A stretch of DNA of 64,000 bases from assembly GCA_964544085.1 (NCBI GenBank), contig CAZIZT010000003.1, positions 1-64,000 of the forward strand, in the 5' to 3' direction. Below, piece after piece: positions 9,325 to 17,159 of this stretch; the first letter of the stretch is position 1; each line of letters begins with the position of its first letter. The translations under genes were made by a program, and so were the position numbers. A model generated the notes under the pieces. It saw nothing but the letters and a program-made list of their open reading frames with translations. It ran no database searches and was not told the DNA's origin. The DNA comes from CAZIZT01 sp964544085 (lineage in GTDB: Bacteria > Campylobacterota_A > Desulfurellia > Desulfurellales > Hippeaceae).

Positions 9325-9741
9325 CTATTCCCAGCTTGTTATATCCTTGTTTTCTCCGGTGCCTCCCGGTTTTCCGTCTGCTCCGAGGGAATATAGGTCG
9401 TACGGTCCATGCTGCCCGGGACATTTGTAGATGTACGGTCTACCCCATGGATCAGCTTTTACTGGTTTGGGTAGATATGGGCCGTCCCATCCCTTTATAT
9501 TGCCGGGATTCTTCCATAACACCTTCAATCCTTCCTGTGTGGTTGGATATCTTCCAACGTCCAGTCTGAATGCATCAAGTGCAGTACCGATCATCTCTAT
9601 TTGAGCCTTTGCTGTTTTTTGCTTGGAAGAGGCCAGTTTGTTGAACAGTTTAGGTGCTACAAGAGATGCCAACAACCCGATAATAATCATGACAACAAGT
9701 AGCTCAATCAGTGTAAATCCTTTTCTGTTGAGTCTCTCCAT
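9325..9741 (-). CDS. gspG: Major pseudopilin GspG
   Basis: Main subunit of the type II pseudopilus. The leader has the GFTLIELLVVMIIIGLLAS motif, and the C-terminal part holds the GspG signature region (RYPTTQEGL, followed by DPWGRPY and DLYSLGADGK), including the calcium-site region. The start is set at 9741, eight codons inside the longest frame, because GGAGGT lies 6 nt before that ATG. It is the first gene of the operon. Length is about 138 aa. Confidence 0.95.
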   Translation of the reverse strand: MERLNRKGFTLIELLVVMIIIGLLASLVAPKLFNKLASSKQKTAKAQIEMIGTALDAFRLDVGRYPTTQEGLKVLWKNPGNIKGWDGPYLPKPVKADPWGRPYIYKCPGQHGPYDLYSLGADGKPGGTGENKDITSWE

Positions 9742-9834
9742 TCGTAAACCTCCGCACATTTTCAAAAGCTAAATTAGCATAAATGACCTTTCAGTTCAAA
9801 TAAAACCGCATTACACCTTGACCTAACTTTAACT

Positions 9835-9862
9835 ATTTTATCCCTCGATTGTTAAAGATCAA
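9835..9862 (-). promoter_or_regulatory. Candidate promoter of the gsp operon
   Basis: On the minus strand TTGATC and TAAAAT are separated by 16 nt, about 95 nt upstream of the gspG start. It is a moderate sigma-70 match and the best one I see in the 253-nt divergent intergenic region. Confidence 0.35.
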
Positions 9863-9908
9863 GATTTCACATGTTTAACATATCGGCTGAAGCACATTGT
9901 ACTTTACA

Positions 9909-9937
9909 TTGAAAACACCCTCAGCACTCTGTATAAT
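9909..9937 (+). promoter_or_regulatory. Strong sigma-70 promoter of the ankyrin gene
   Basis: TTGAAA and TATAAT separated by exactly 17 nt, 58 nt upstream of the ankyrin-gene start. This is close to the sigma-70 consensus. Confidence 0.7.
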
Positions 9938-9994
9938 AACGGATGTTCTGGCTCTTCTGTTTGTGGGTCGATTTTTGAAATTAGGGGGTTAAAT

Positions 9995-10723
9995 ATGGGA
10001 GAGAAAAAAAAGGCAGGCGAGGCTCTACTGGAGTGCGCTCAAAGATGTGATCTTGAGTGTTGCAGGAAGTTGGTAGAAGAACAGAGAGTAGACGTTAATT
10101 ACAGAAACGGATATAAAGAGAGTGCACTGATGAAGGCTGTCAACTCAAATTGCGTTGAGCTTGTGAAGTATCTGCTTGAGAAGGGTGCAAAAGTCAACAT
10201 AAAAAACGCCTGGGGCAACAGCGTGTTAATGGAGGCAGTTATTGCTGGCTGTGATCTTGAGATTGTAAAGATGCTTGTTGAGGCTGGTGCTTTCGTTAAT
10301 GCAAGGGATAAATGGGATAATACACCACTTATGGAAGCTGCCAGGCGTGGATTGATGGACATTGTTAGGTATCTATGTGAGAAGGGAGCCAACGTAAATG
10401 CTCTCAATAAGTACCACAACAATGCTCTGATGGCAGCATCCGAAGGTTTAATAGGTGAAGGGTATCCCGATATTGTTGCCTACCTCATTGAAGCTGGAGC
10501 CGATATAAACCAGCAGGATACAATGGGTGAAACAGCACTTATAAAGGCTTCCATGAGGAATAATATTGAGATAGTTAAGCTGCTTTTAGAAAGAGGTGCT
10601 GACCCCACTTTGAGGGATGTAAACGATTACACCGCTCTCAAAAGGGCCAGCAGTCTCGGCTATTCGGAGTTGGCCGCCTACATCCAAAAAAAGGAAAAGG
10701 AGTTTAATCCTCTTTCAGATTGA
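9995..10723 (+). CDS. Ankyrin-repeat protein
   Basis: A 242-residue protein made almost entirely of about six to seven ankyrin repeats, recognisable from recurring GANVN/GADIN-type turns and LMEAA/LMKAV helices. No signal peptide or membrane helix is visible, so it is probably cytoplasmic. Ankyrin repeats mediate protein-protein contacts; partner and function cannot be read from the sequence. It has its own strong promoter, a good ribosome site (AGGGGG) and is transcribed towards the tor/nos island. Its last 20 nt overlap the 3' end of the convergent torA-partner cytochrome gene. In some bacteria ankyrin proteins are linked to catalase or oxidative stress, but nothing here shows such a link. 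Confidence 0.88.
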   Translation: MGEKKKAGEALLECAQRCDLECCRKLVEEQRVDVNYRNGYKESALMKAVNSNCVELVKYLLEKGAKVNIKNAWGNSVLMEAVIAGCDLEIVKMLVEAGAFVNARDKWDNTPLMEAARRGLMDIVRYLCEKGANVNALNKYHNNALMAASEGLIGEGYPDIVAYLIEAGADINQQDTMGETALIKASMRNNIEIVKLLLERGADPTLRDVNDYTALKRASSLGYSELAAYIQKKEKEFNPLSD

Positions 10724-11330
10724 TCGTATCACGGGCGTGATACTGAAGGAATTTAGAGACAATATCAGCCTGCTCTCTATCAAGTGCCGCTCTTTTTGTC
10801 ATAACGCGCAACGTAGCAGGCCATTGATTGGCTGTAAATGTGGTCGATTTTGGTAATGCATGGCACATAGAACAGCGCTGATGGAATAATTTTGAGGCTT
10901 TTACCCACACCTTGTTCATGGATTTTACAAGCACCTTGCCGTTAACCCACACCTTTTTTAACTCAACCTCTTTCCAGATCAGATCGGTGTTTTCGTCTTT
11001 CACGGTTTTTAGAATGGTTACAAACTTCTCTCCGTTTGGTGTGAGCTGAGCCTTGACTATTCTTTTGCCCATAAAGGCATAGATAACAGACGGTAAACCC
11101 TTTTGTTCCCATCCTTTTATTGTAACCTCGTACCATCCGTTATCTTTTTTCAAAACATGAACCTTTGCGCCTATTTCCAGCAAACCTATGGCCTTTGTGT
11201 GCGTATTATCAAGGTAGATTTCGGTAGAGGAGGATGCATAGAGCGCACCCCCCCCTGAAGCATACGCGTTAAAGGCCACGGCAAGTAGTGTAAAACATGC
11301 GAGCACAATGATGCCGTGAACCGTTTTCAT
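10704..11330 (-). CDS. SH3-like monohaem cytochrome c, TorA partner
   Basis: Periplasmic cytochrome with an N-terminal signal (cleavage near AYA-SG, residue 24), an SH3-like beta domain (about 35-75) and one c-type haem site CSMCH at 153-157; Met177 is a possible axial ligand. It lies 6 nt downstream of torA. The same pairing of a TorA-like reductase with a small monohaem cytochrome, instead of a pentahaem TorC, is known from Campylobacter (Cj0264c/Cj0265c). The inferred role is electron delivery to TorA. The 3' end overlaps the convergent ankyrin gene by 20 nt. Confidence 0.8.
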   Translation of the reverse strand: MKTVHGIIVLACFTLLAVAFNAYASGGGALYASSSTEIYLDNTHTKAIGLLEIGAKVHVLKKDNGWYEVTIKGWEQKGLPSVIYAFMGKRIVKAQLTPNGEKFVTILKTVKDENTDLIWKEVELKKVWVNGKVLVKSMNKVWVKASKLFHQRCSMCHALPKSTTFTANQWPATLRVMTKRAALDREQADIVSKFLQYHARDTINLKED

Positions 11331-11336
11331 CTGTTT

Positions 11337-13766
11337 TTAACCTCCTGCAGGTGGATCAAAGGCTGTTACCTTTGGTGGTTTCTTTCTGTATTTTGTTACC
11401 TTCACCAGTACCGTGTTAGCAATGTTACCCTGTGCGAGTTTGGATGTTCCTTTGTCCAAGGTAACCACGTTGACGTTTCCGTGTTTGCACATTGCGCCCA
11501 CAGCACCGGGTCTGTCTGGGTCATACCATGCGCCTTCATGCACCAGTATGACGCCCTCTCTGATCCTGTCGGTTATAACAGCTGCTGCGAGGAATTTACC
11601 TCTTGCGTTATGCACAAGGACAATATCGTTTTCCTTGATGCCAAGACGTTTTGCGTCTTTCGGATTGATCCACATGGGTTCTCTTTCATTGACCTCATAA
11701 AGGCTTCTAAGCCATGTGTTGTCAAGCTGCGAATGGAGCCTGAATTTTGGGTGCGAAGAAAGCATGTGTAGAGGGTATCTCTTTGCTTTCTTGCTACCAA
11801 GCCACTCGATGGGCTCCATCCATGTTGGATGAGGCGGACAATCCTTGTAGCCAAACTTCTCGATTGTTTTGGAGTAGATCTCTATCTTGCCGGATGGGGT
11901 GCCCAGCGGGTTCTTCAGAGGATCCTTCCTGAAATCGGCGTATCTTACCCACTGTTTTGCTTCTTCAGTAACAGGGAATTCAACGTAGCCCCTCTCCCAG
12001 AATTCCTCAAAGGATGGCATTTTCAGATTCTTGATCTTTGCCTGTTTCTGGGCTACGGAGTAGAACTGTTTTATCCAGTCCATCTCAGATTTACCCTCGG
12101 TGAACTTGTCTTCAAAGCCGAGTTTTTTTGAGATTCCAGCAAAGATCTCATAGTCGCTTTTTGCCTCGTAGAGCGGCTCAATAGTCTTTTTCATTGCCAC
12201 GATATAGCGGTTGGTGTACTCACTCAACACATCTATGTCGTTTCTCTCAAATGTTGTTGTCACTGGCAAAACAATATCTGCGAACTTTGCTGTTGAGGTC
12301 CAGAATATCTCATTCACAATGATGGTGTCAGGTTTTCTCCAGGCTTTGATCTGTCTGTTTCTATCCATTTGGTGGCTGAATGGGTTACCACCAGCCCAGT
12401 ATACAAGCTTTATCAATGGATACTTAATCTTCTTACCATTGAAGTCAATTACTTTGCCCGGATGCAACAGCAGATCGCTCAATGCGTGTGCAAATGGAAT
12501 TTCGGTTTTAACCGGATTGTCTCCTGCTGATATGCCAGGTAGAGAGGGTGCATCAGCTTCAGGAGCTCCACCGGATGCATAGTGATAGCTGAATCCAAAA
12601 CCACCGCCAGGAAGACCTATCTGGCCCAGCATTGCAGCCAGTGTAACGATCATCCACGGTGCCTGCTCACCATGATCCTGTCTCTGGATTGCCCATCCGC
12701 TCATAATCATTGTTCTGCCCTTTGCCATTGTGCGGGCGAGCTTCTTAATGGTCTCTGCGTCAATCTCTGTAATTTTTGCAGCCCACTCAGGTGTTTTGGG
12801 CACACCATCTGTTTTGCCGAGCAGATAAGGCAGGAATTTATCAAAGCCTACCGTGTATTTATCAAGGAACTTCTTGTCGTAGAGATTCTCTTTGTAGAGT
12901 GTATAGGCTATGGCAAGCATCATAGCCACATCTGTATTTGGTCTGATTGGTATCCATTCAGCGTTTAGATACTCCGCCGTATCCGTTAGGCGGGGATCTA
13001 TAGAGATAACCTTTGTGCCTTTTTCTTTAAGCTTCTTAACAGCGTTGTAGGCATAGTGATCTGGCGGATCCCAACCTATCTGGTTATTCTTCAGAAGATC
13101 AGCTGCCCATAGGATCACAGTGTCGGTGTGCTCTATAATTGTTGGCCATGCAGTCTGTCTGTCATAAACCTCGATATTCCCGGTGACATGTGGAAGAATG
13201 GTCATTGCTGCCTGAACGCTGAAGTCGCCTGTGTCATCTGTAAACCCGCCAAAGAGATTGAGCATCCTTCTAAGCAGAGTTGGAGCTGCGTGTAGCTTAC
13301 CGACACTGTGCCAGTCAACGCTTCCGGCAAAGATAGCCTCGTTTCCGTATTTTGCTTTGACCCTTTTTAGCTCTTTGGCAATTAGGTCAAAAGCCTTCTC
13401 CCAGCTGACCCTTACAAATTTGTCCCTTCCCCTCATTGCTTTGTTGCTTCTGTAACCGTGTTTCAAGTAGCCCTCTCTAACCATCGGGTACTTGATGCGG
13501 TTTTGAGCATTGACACGGTCAGCCAGAGCCCTGATCATGGGGATGGGGTACTCGTCCTTAAAGGGCTGCACATGGGTGAACTCTCCGCCTTCAACAATTG
13601 CCTCTACAGATCCCCAGTGTGTAGCCGTTGGCACCTTATAGGTGTCAAGAACAGGTTTGGAAGGAAGCCTTTTACCGAACACTGATGGAGTGAGGTAGGC
13701 CGCTGCGCCGGTAGCCGCCGTGGCAGCGATAAAGCTTCGCCTGGTCAATACATGCTTCTTACCCAT
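11337..13766 (-). CDS. torA: TorA-like TMAO/S- or N-oxide reductase
   Basis: Molybdopterin-guanine-dinucleotide oxidoreductase of the DMSO reductase family, exported by Tat (TRRSFIAA at residues 8-15). Long blocks match TorA/DorA: the WGWAAD-like region, TVGFDKFLPYL, and QDHGEQAPWM with LGQIGLPGGGFGFSYHY. The predicted Mo ligand is Ser183 in GDFS. The position equivalent to Tyr114 of Rhodobacter DMSO reductase is Val in the SVDWHS segment (Trp152 is kept), which by family knowledge leans towards TMAO or other N/S-oxides rather than DMSO; this is an inference from a by-eye alignment. No iron-sulfur motif is present at the N-terminus, as expected. It is encoded behind a terminator that follows the cytochrome c gene, and 6 nt before its cytochrome partner. 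Length 809 aa is normal. Confidence 0.9.
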   Translation of the reverse strand: MGKKHVLTRRSFIAATAATGAAAYLTPSVFGKRLPSKPVLDTYKVPTATHWGSVEAIVEGGEFTHVQPFKDEYPIPMIRALADRVNAQNRIKYPMVREGYLKHGYRSNKAMRGRDKFVRVSWEKAFDLIAKELKRVKAKYGNEAIFAGSVDWHSVGKLHAAPTLLRRMLNLFGGFTDDTGDFSVQAAMTILPHVTGNIEVYDRQTAWPTIIEHTDTVILWAADLLKNNQIGWDPPDHYAYNAVKKLKEKGTKVISIDPRLTDTAEYLNAEWIPIRPNTDVAMMLAIAYTLYKENLYDKKFLDKYTVGFDKFLPYLLGKTDGVPKTPEWAAKITEIDAETIKKLARTMAKGRTMIMSGWAIQRQDHGEQAPWMIVTLAAMLGQIGLPGGGFGFSYHYASGGAPEADAPSLPGISAGDNPVKTEIPFAHALSDLLLHPGKVIDFNGKKIKYPLIKLVYWAGGNPFSHQMDRNRQIKAWRKPDTIIVNEIFWTSTAKFADIVLPVTTTFERNDIDVLSEYTNRYIVAMKKTIEPLYEAKSDYEIFAGISKKLGFEDKFTEGKSEMDWIKQFYSVAQKQAKIKNLKMPSFEEFWERGYVEFPVTEEAKQWVRYADFRKDPLKNPLGTPSGKIEIYSKTIEKFGYKDCPPHPTWMEPIEWLGSKKAKRYPLHMLSSHPKFRLHSQLDNTWLRSLYEVNEREPMWINPKDAKRLGIKENDIVLVHNARGKFLAAAVITDRIREGVILVHEGAWYDPDRPGAVGAMCKHGNVNVVTLDKGTSKLAQGNIANTVLVKVTKYRKKPPKVTAFDPPAGG

Positions 13767-13793
13767 AAGAAACCTCCCATACTGTTAAACAAG

Positions 13794-13818
13794 AAAGGCG
13801 GGCTTGATGCCCGCCTTT
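13794..13818 (-). terminator. Intrinsic terminator between cytochrome c and torA
   Basis: A perfect 10-bp GC-rich stem (13794-13803 with 13809-13818) with a 5-nt loop, followed on the minus strand by a T-rich CTTGTTT. It ends the cytochrome c unit only 28 nt before the torA start; torA then depends on read-through or on a promoter I could not find. Confidence 0.85.
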
Positions 13819-13826
13819 GTTAAAAC

Positions 13827-14180
13827 TCATTTACCCTGCTGCAAGATCCACTTCGCGATGATTTCAATCTTCTGTTTACCCAGATAGCCGTAAGGCGGCA
13901 TAACGGCTGTGATGCCAAGATCTTTGTAGCGTCCCTTGGAGCCCTTTTCGATGGCTTTTTCAATCTCTGCAAGTGCCTTGTCGCCAAATTGCTTTTTGTT
14001 TCTTTGAGCGATTATTTTGTAGGAAGGGCCTACCTTGTTTTGATCCACTGCATGGCATGCAAGGCAACCATTCGCTTTTACTAATTTGTAGCCCTCTGAT
14101 TTATCCGCTGCAAATGTTGGGTTAGCCAGAGCGATACCCAGCAGGGCTCCTGCAGCAAGACCGATCACAACTTTTTTCAT
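13827..14180 (-). CDS. Monohaem class I cytochrome c
   Basis: Periplasmic cytochrome of 117 aa with a signal peptide (cleavage near TFA-AD, residue 25), haem site CLACH at 39-43 and the likely axial Met94 in AVMPPYGY, the pattern of small c-551/c-552 carriers. It sits directly downstream of the Rieske/cytochrome b genes, where cytochrome c1 would be expected, but is soluble and much smaller than c1. The inferred role is shuttling electrons from the quinol-oxidising complex to NosZ and possibly TorA. It has its own promoter (TTGACA-17-TAGTAT) and terminator, so it can be made independently and abundantly. Confidence 0.9.
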   Translation of the reverse strand: MKKVVIGLAAGALLGIALANPTFAADKSEGYKLVKANGCLACHAVDQNKVGPSYKIIAQRNKKQFGDKALAEIEKAIEKGSKGRYKDLGITAVMPPYGYLGKQKIEIIAKWILQQGK

Positions 14181-14202
14181 ACATTACCTCCTTTCGTTCT
14201 AT

Positions 14203-14231
14203 ATACTAATACTCAACGTTTTTCTTGTCAA
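14203..14231 (-). promoter_or_regulatory. Promoter of the monohaem cytochrome c gene
   Basis: On the minus strand TTGACA and TAGTAT are separated by 17 nt, with the start codon 23 nt beyond and a GGAGGT ribosome site between. Confidence 0.6.
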
Positions 14232-14259
14232 TGTTAACTTTCTTCATCATTTTGTAATG

Positions 14260-15480
14260 TTAGGCTTCCTTCCTCTTTATCAGTGACAATGAAAGGAAAA
14301 AAGCTATCAATGGCAAAACAACAACGTACAGTCTGCAAACCCAGATGGGAATGTTGAGCTCAGCCTGATAGCCGGTGACGCTTAAAGCAATAAACATAAC
14401 TATAAAAGCTATACCGACAGCCGTTGCTATGGGTCTTTGGGATACCGGTTCCCAGTAATGCACAGGCTCTTTGGATTTTGAGAGGAATGGTGCTATTGTT
14501 ATTATGAGCATTATAATGCTTGGTGCTATGAGGCCACCAATCACTTCTGGATTGATAACAGCTCCACCGGGAAGCGGTATATTCCAGGTACCGGGTATGA
14601 GTTTGATTATACCGTAGATCCACAGTAAGTACCAGTCTGGTTTAACCATTGGGGTTGTGAGCGTAGGCGGTCCAAAATACTCTACGTTATGCACAGGTAA
14701 GAATGAAGCAAGGAAAAACAACACTGCAAGTGTGGTTAGGAACACAAAGATCATCAAGCTTATCTGTTGTGGGTACATCGGTATACCGAGTATCTTTGTT
14801 CCGCCTGTTATAGCTTTGTTTTTGAGGGGCTGTGTGTGTTTTTGTTTTACCATGATCAGCATATGCAACCCTATAGTTGCAAACAAAAGCATTGGTACGA
14901 GGAATATATGATACATGTAGAGCCTCGGTATGGATCCAGGTGCCGGGAACTGACCGGCAAATACGAAGTTGGCTATCGCATTACCTATGTAAGGAATGGA
15001 ATTGGCAATCTCGTATCCTATCCCTGTTGCAACAACAGAGAGCGAATCAAAGGGCAGAGAATACCCGGTAAAGCCAGCAAGTATTGCAAGCGTGAAAAGC
15101 ACGACTCCCAGTATCCAGTTTATTTCTCTTGGTTTCTTGTAAGCTCCACTGAAGAAGACCCTTGCCATATGGAGTATGAGTGCTGCTAACATGAGGTGGG
15201 CAGCCCAGTGGTGGACATAGCGCATAATGAGTCCTAAGGGTTGCGAGTTGATAAGAAGAATACTCTTATAGGCTGCTGGTATCTTTTTGCCGCCCATCTC
15301 AACGAGCTGGGAAGAGGGTGTGTAACTAAATAGCAGATAAAGACCCGTAAGAACAAGGATGACGAAGCTAAAGAGGGCTACTTCTCCGAAAAAGTATGTT
15401 GGATGTACAGGGAAGACCTTTTTTAGGTATTTCTCTTTGAATCTATCTAAATCCAGTCTTTCGTTCAGCCACTCGTACAT
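14260..15480 (-). CDS. Cytochrome b of a Rieske/b complex
   Basis: Full-length cytochrome b (406 aa, fused b6 plus subunit IV regions) that oxidises quinol in the inner membrane. Haem ligands are His90 or His91 with His104 in helix B, and His191 with His206 in helix D; the 15-residue step in helix D is the b6-type spacing rather than the bc1 type. The Qo motif is PDWY (281-284), a form associated in the literature with menaquinol-using organisms. It lies 1 nt after the Rieske gene and 80 nt before the cytochrome c gene. No cytochrome c1 gene is present in the cluster. Location inside a nos cluster suggests that it feeds NosZ. Confidence 0.93.
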   Translation of the reverse strand: MYEWLNERLDLDRFKEKYLKKVFPVHPTYFFGEVALFSFVILVLTGLYLLFSYTPSSQLVEMGGKKIPAAYKSILLINSQPLGLIMRYVHHWAAHLMLAALILHMARVFFSGAYKKPREINWILGVVLFTLAILAGFTGYSLPFDSLSVVATGIGYEIANSIPYIGNAIANFVFAGQFPAPGSIPRLYMYHIFLVPMLLFATIGLHMLIMVKQKHTQPLKNKAITGGTKILGIPMYPQQISLMIFVFLTTLAVLFFLASFLPVHNVEYFGPPTLTTPMVKPDWYLLWIYGIIKLIPGTWNIPLPGGAVINPEVIGGLIAPSIIMLIITIAPFLSKSKEPVHYWEPVSQRPIATAVGIAFIVMFIALSVTGYQAELNIPIWVCRLYVVVLPLIAFFLSLSLIKRKEA

Positions 15481-15481
15481 A

Positions 15482-16114
15482 TTATTTACCTCCTGGTAGT
15501 GGTCCTATTGGTCCGTCAAAGTCGCCTGCAGCTGTAATAACGTTATCAGCCACCATGAGAGGCAATTGCGGCAATGGTCGCGGCGCAGGACCTGCAAGCA
15601 CCTTTGCCCCACGGAAAATGTCAAACACGGATTGATGACACGGGCAGAACAGATGTGGGAAATCAAATGAAAATTGCTTTTCAGGATACCACTCCACAAC
15701 ACACCCCATATGCGTGCATATTGCACTATAAGCGATAAATCCATCTGCAATCCAGTCGAGTTTTGTCGGTTTCTTAAAATCAGCTGGATTTGCGGCATGG
15801 ATAAGCAGGATAAGATTATCATGATCCTCCTTGCCTTTTGGGTATGCCAGTGTGCCCTTGTTGGGTGGTATGTCAGATGGATGTATCAGCTTATTGGCAT
15901 TTGAGCCCATTGCAAATACAAGCTGATCGCCCTTTACTATCTTTCTTCTCTCTTTCTTATTTGACGGTGCTTTGATCGTGCCGAAGGACAGAGCTATACT
16001 GCCCATAGCACCAACACCGGCTGTTCCAAGGAGCAGTTTTACGATGTTTCTTCTTGTTACACAGGACCTGCAGGGTTCCTCGTTAGGCTGCTGATCTTTC
16101 TTAACCTCACTCAT
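15482..16114 (-). CDS. Rieske iron-sulfur protein
   Basis: Rieske [2Fe-2S] subunit of the quinol-oxidising complex. From the chosen start it has 210 residues: a Tat-type N-terminus (TRRNIVK at 20-26) that also serves as a membrane anchor, then the cluster ligands CTHMGC (133-138) and CPCHQS (157-162). The cluster Cys133/His135/Cys157/His160 and the disulfide pair Cys138/Cys159 are all present. A CRSC pair just before the Tat motif is unusual. The start at 16114 is preferred because GGGGGGAG lies 6-7 nt upstream; a longer frame begins 27 nt earlier inside the stop of the DOMON gene. It is followed by cytochrome b. Confidence 0.93.
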   Translation of the reverse strand: MSEVKKDQQPNEEPCRSCVTRRNIVKLLLGTAGVGAMGSIALSFGTIKAPSNKKERRKIVKGDQLVFAMGSNANKLIHPSDIPPNKGTLAYPKGKEDHDNLILLIHAANPADFKKPTKLDWIADGFIAYSAICTHMGCVVEWYPEKQFSFDFPHLFCPCHQSVFDIFRGAKVLAGPAPRPLPQLPLMVADNVITAAGDFDGPIGPLPGGK

Positions 16115-16134
16115 TTTGTCTCCCCCCTTGTAAT

Positions 16135-17145
16135 TTACCATGGTAGTTGATCATCCATATCATGCATTACCACTTCCTCATCGATGAAATAGTGCCTGTA
16201 TAGTGCTACCATTGCTGCCAAAACAGCAAATACCAGTGCAGCAAGAAAGCCTCTTGTTGATGGAGTGGTATTTGAAAATAGCGAAACAACAAAGCCAAAT
16301 ATCAGCACAATATCCACAACACCCAGCACAACAAGAATGAAAAATGGTTTTGCTTCAACGTTGTCTTTTCTGATATGTACTGGTTTGCTTACATCACCCT
16401 CTATCCAGCCGGTTACGAATGCAATAAACGCAACCATCAGGAACAGAACTCCCCAGATCAGAAATGCTATCTGATATGATTTTACGTCTTCTACCCACAT
16501 CTTCAAGCCAGAAGTTTTTTTGGCTTTCTGGGTTGCAAAGAAGTTAATATGTGTTGTGCCTCTTTCTCCTGCTCCGTGGTATGTTGTAAAATCTGCAGCA
16601 TTGGCGAAAGCAAATATAACTGTCATTTTCTTTTTTTGTATACTTTTTGCGTACTTGGAATTGACCTTTAGAGGTCTTTCGAACTCGATGAACGTGCCCT
16701 TTGAACATACTTTACCCGCGTATTTTTCAACTACAGGTTTGGCACCCAGGCTTTTGAGAGGTACGTGTGAGAATGGTGTATTTCCGTATTCCTCACTTAA
16801 GTAGGTTTTGCCACCCTTAACGTAGGCGATATAGATGTCTGCGCCTTGCATGGCTTTCTTAGCACCAAGTCCCACAGCGACCCAGCCTTTTTTTGGTGAG
16901 TGCATACCAAAATAGATCTTATTTCCGATAATACGCCAGTACAGATTGTATTTGCTCTTCTTGTCAAAGAAGTGGTGTGTGTACTCTCCAGGCTGGATAT
17001 TGCCATCTACTGTCACCTTTGACAACAATTTGACACTGGGTTTTAGGTTTTCAGCAACCATGTCGGCAGCAACAAGCAGTATGATAGCCAGTCCAACCCA
17101 CAGAAACCACCAACCGACCCTGTTTTTAGAGTTTTTGCTGCTCAC
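16135..17145 (-). CDS. DOMON-domain membrane protein, haem b candidate
   Basis: A 336-residue protein with one N-terminal transmembrane helix (12-30), a periplasmic DOMON domain of the ethylbenzene-dehydrogenase gamma/cellobiose-dehydrogenase cytochrome type (about 40-210), then three transmembrane helices (about 224-248, 267-290, 298-318) and a short acidic tail. DOMON hallmarks are GWVAVGLG, AMQGADIYIAY and TTYHGAGERGTTHINF; Met99 and His190 are the expected haem b ligands. Translation starts at GTG behind GAGGGGGGAGAC. It is in the same operon as the Rieske and cytochrome b genes, and replaces the expected cytochrome c1. I infer a haem-carrying electron-transfer subunit of this complex; the family assignment is good, the role is not proven. 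Confidence 0.75.
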   Translation of the reverse strand: MSSKNSKNRVGWWFLWVGLAIILLVAADMVAENLKPSVKLLSKVTVDGNIQPGEYTHHFFDKKSKYNLYWRIIGNKIYFGMHSPKKGWVAVGLGAKKAMQGADIYIAYVKGGKTYLSEEYGNTPFSHVPLKSLGAKPVVEKYAGKVCSKGTFIEFERPLKVNSKYAKSIQKKKMTVIFAFANAADFTTYHGAGERGTTHINFFATQKAKKTSGLKMWVEDVKSYQIAFLIWGVLFLMVAFIAFVTGWIEGDVSKPVHIRKDNVEAKPFFILVVLGVVDIVLIFGFVVSLFSNTTPSTRGFLAALVFAVLAAMVALYRHYFIDEEVVMHDMDDQLPW

Positions 17146-17159
17146 GTCTCTCCCCCCTC

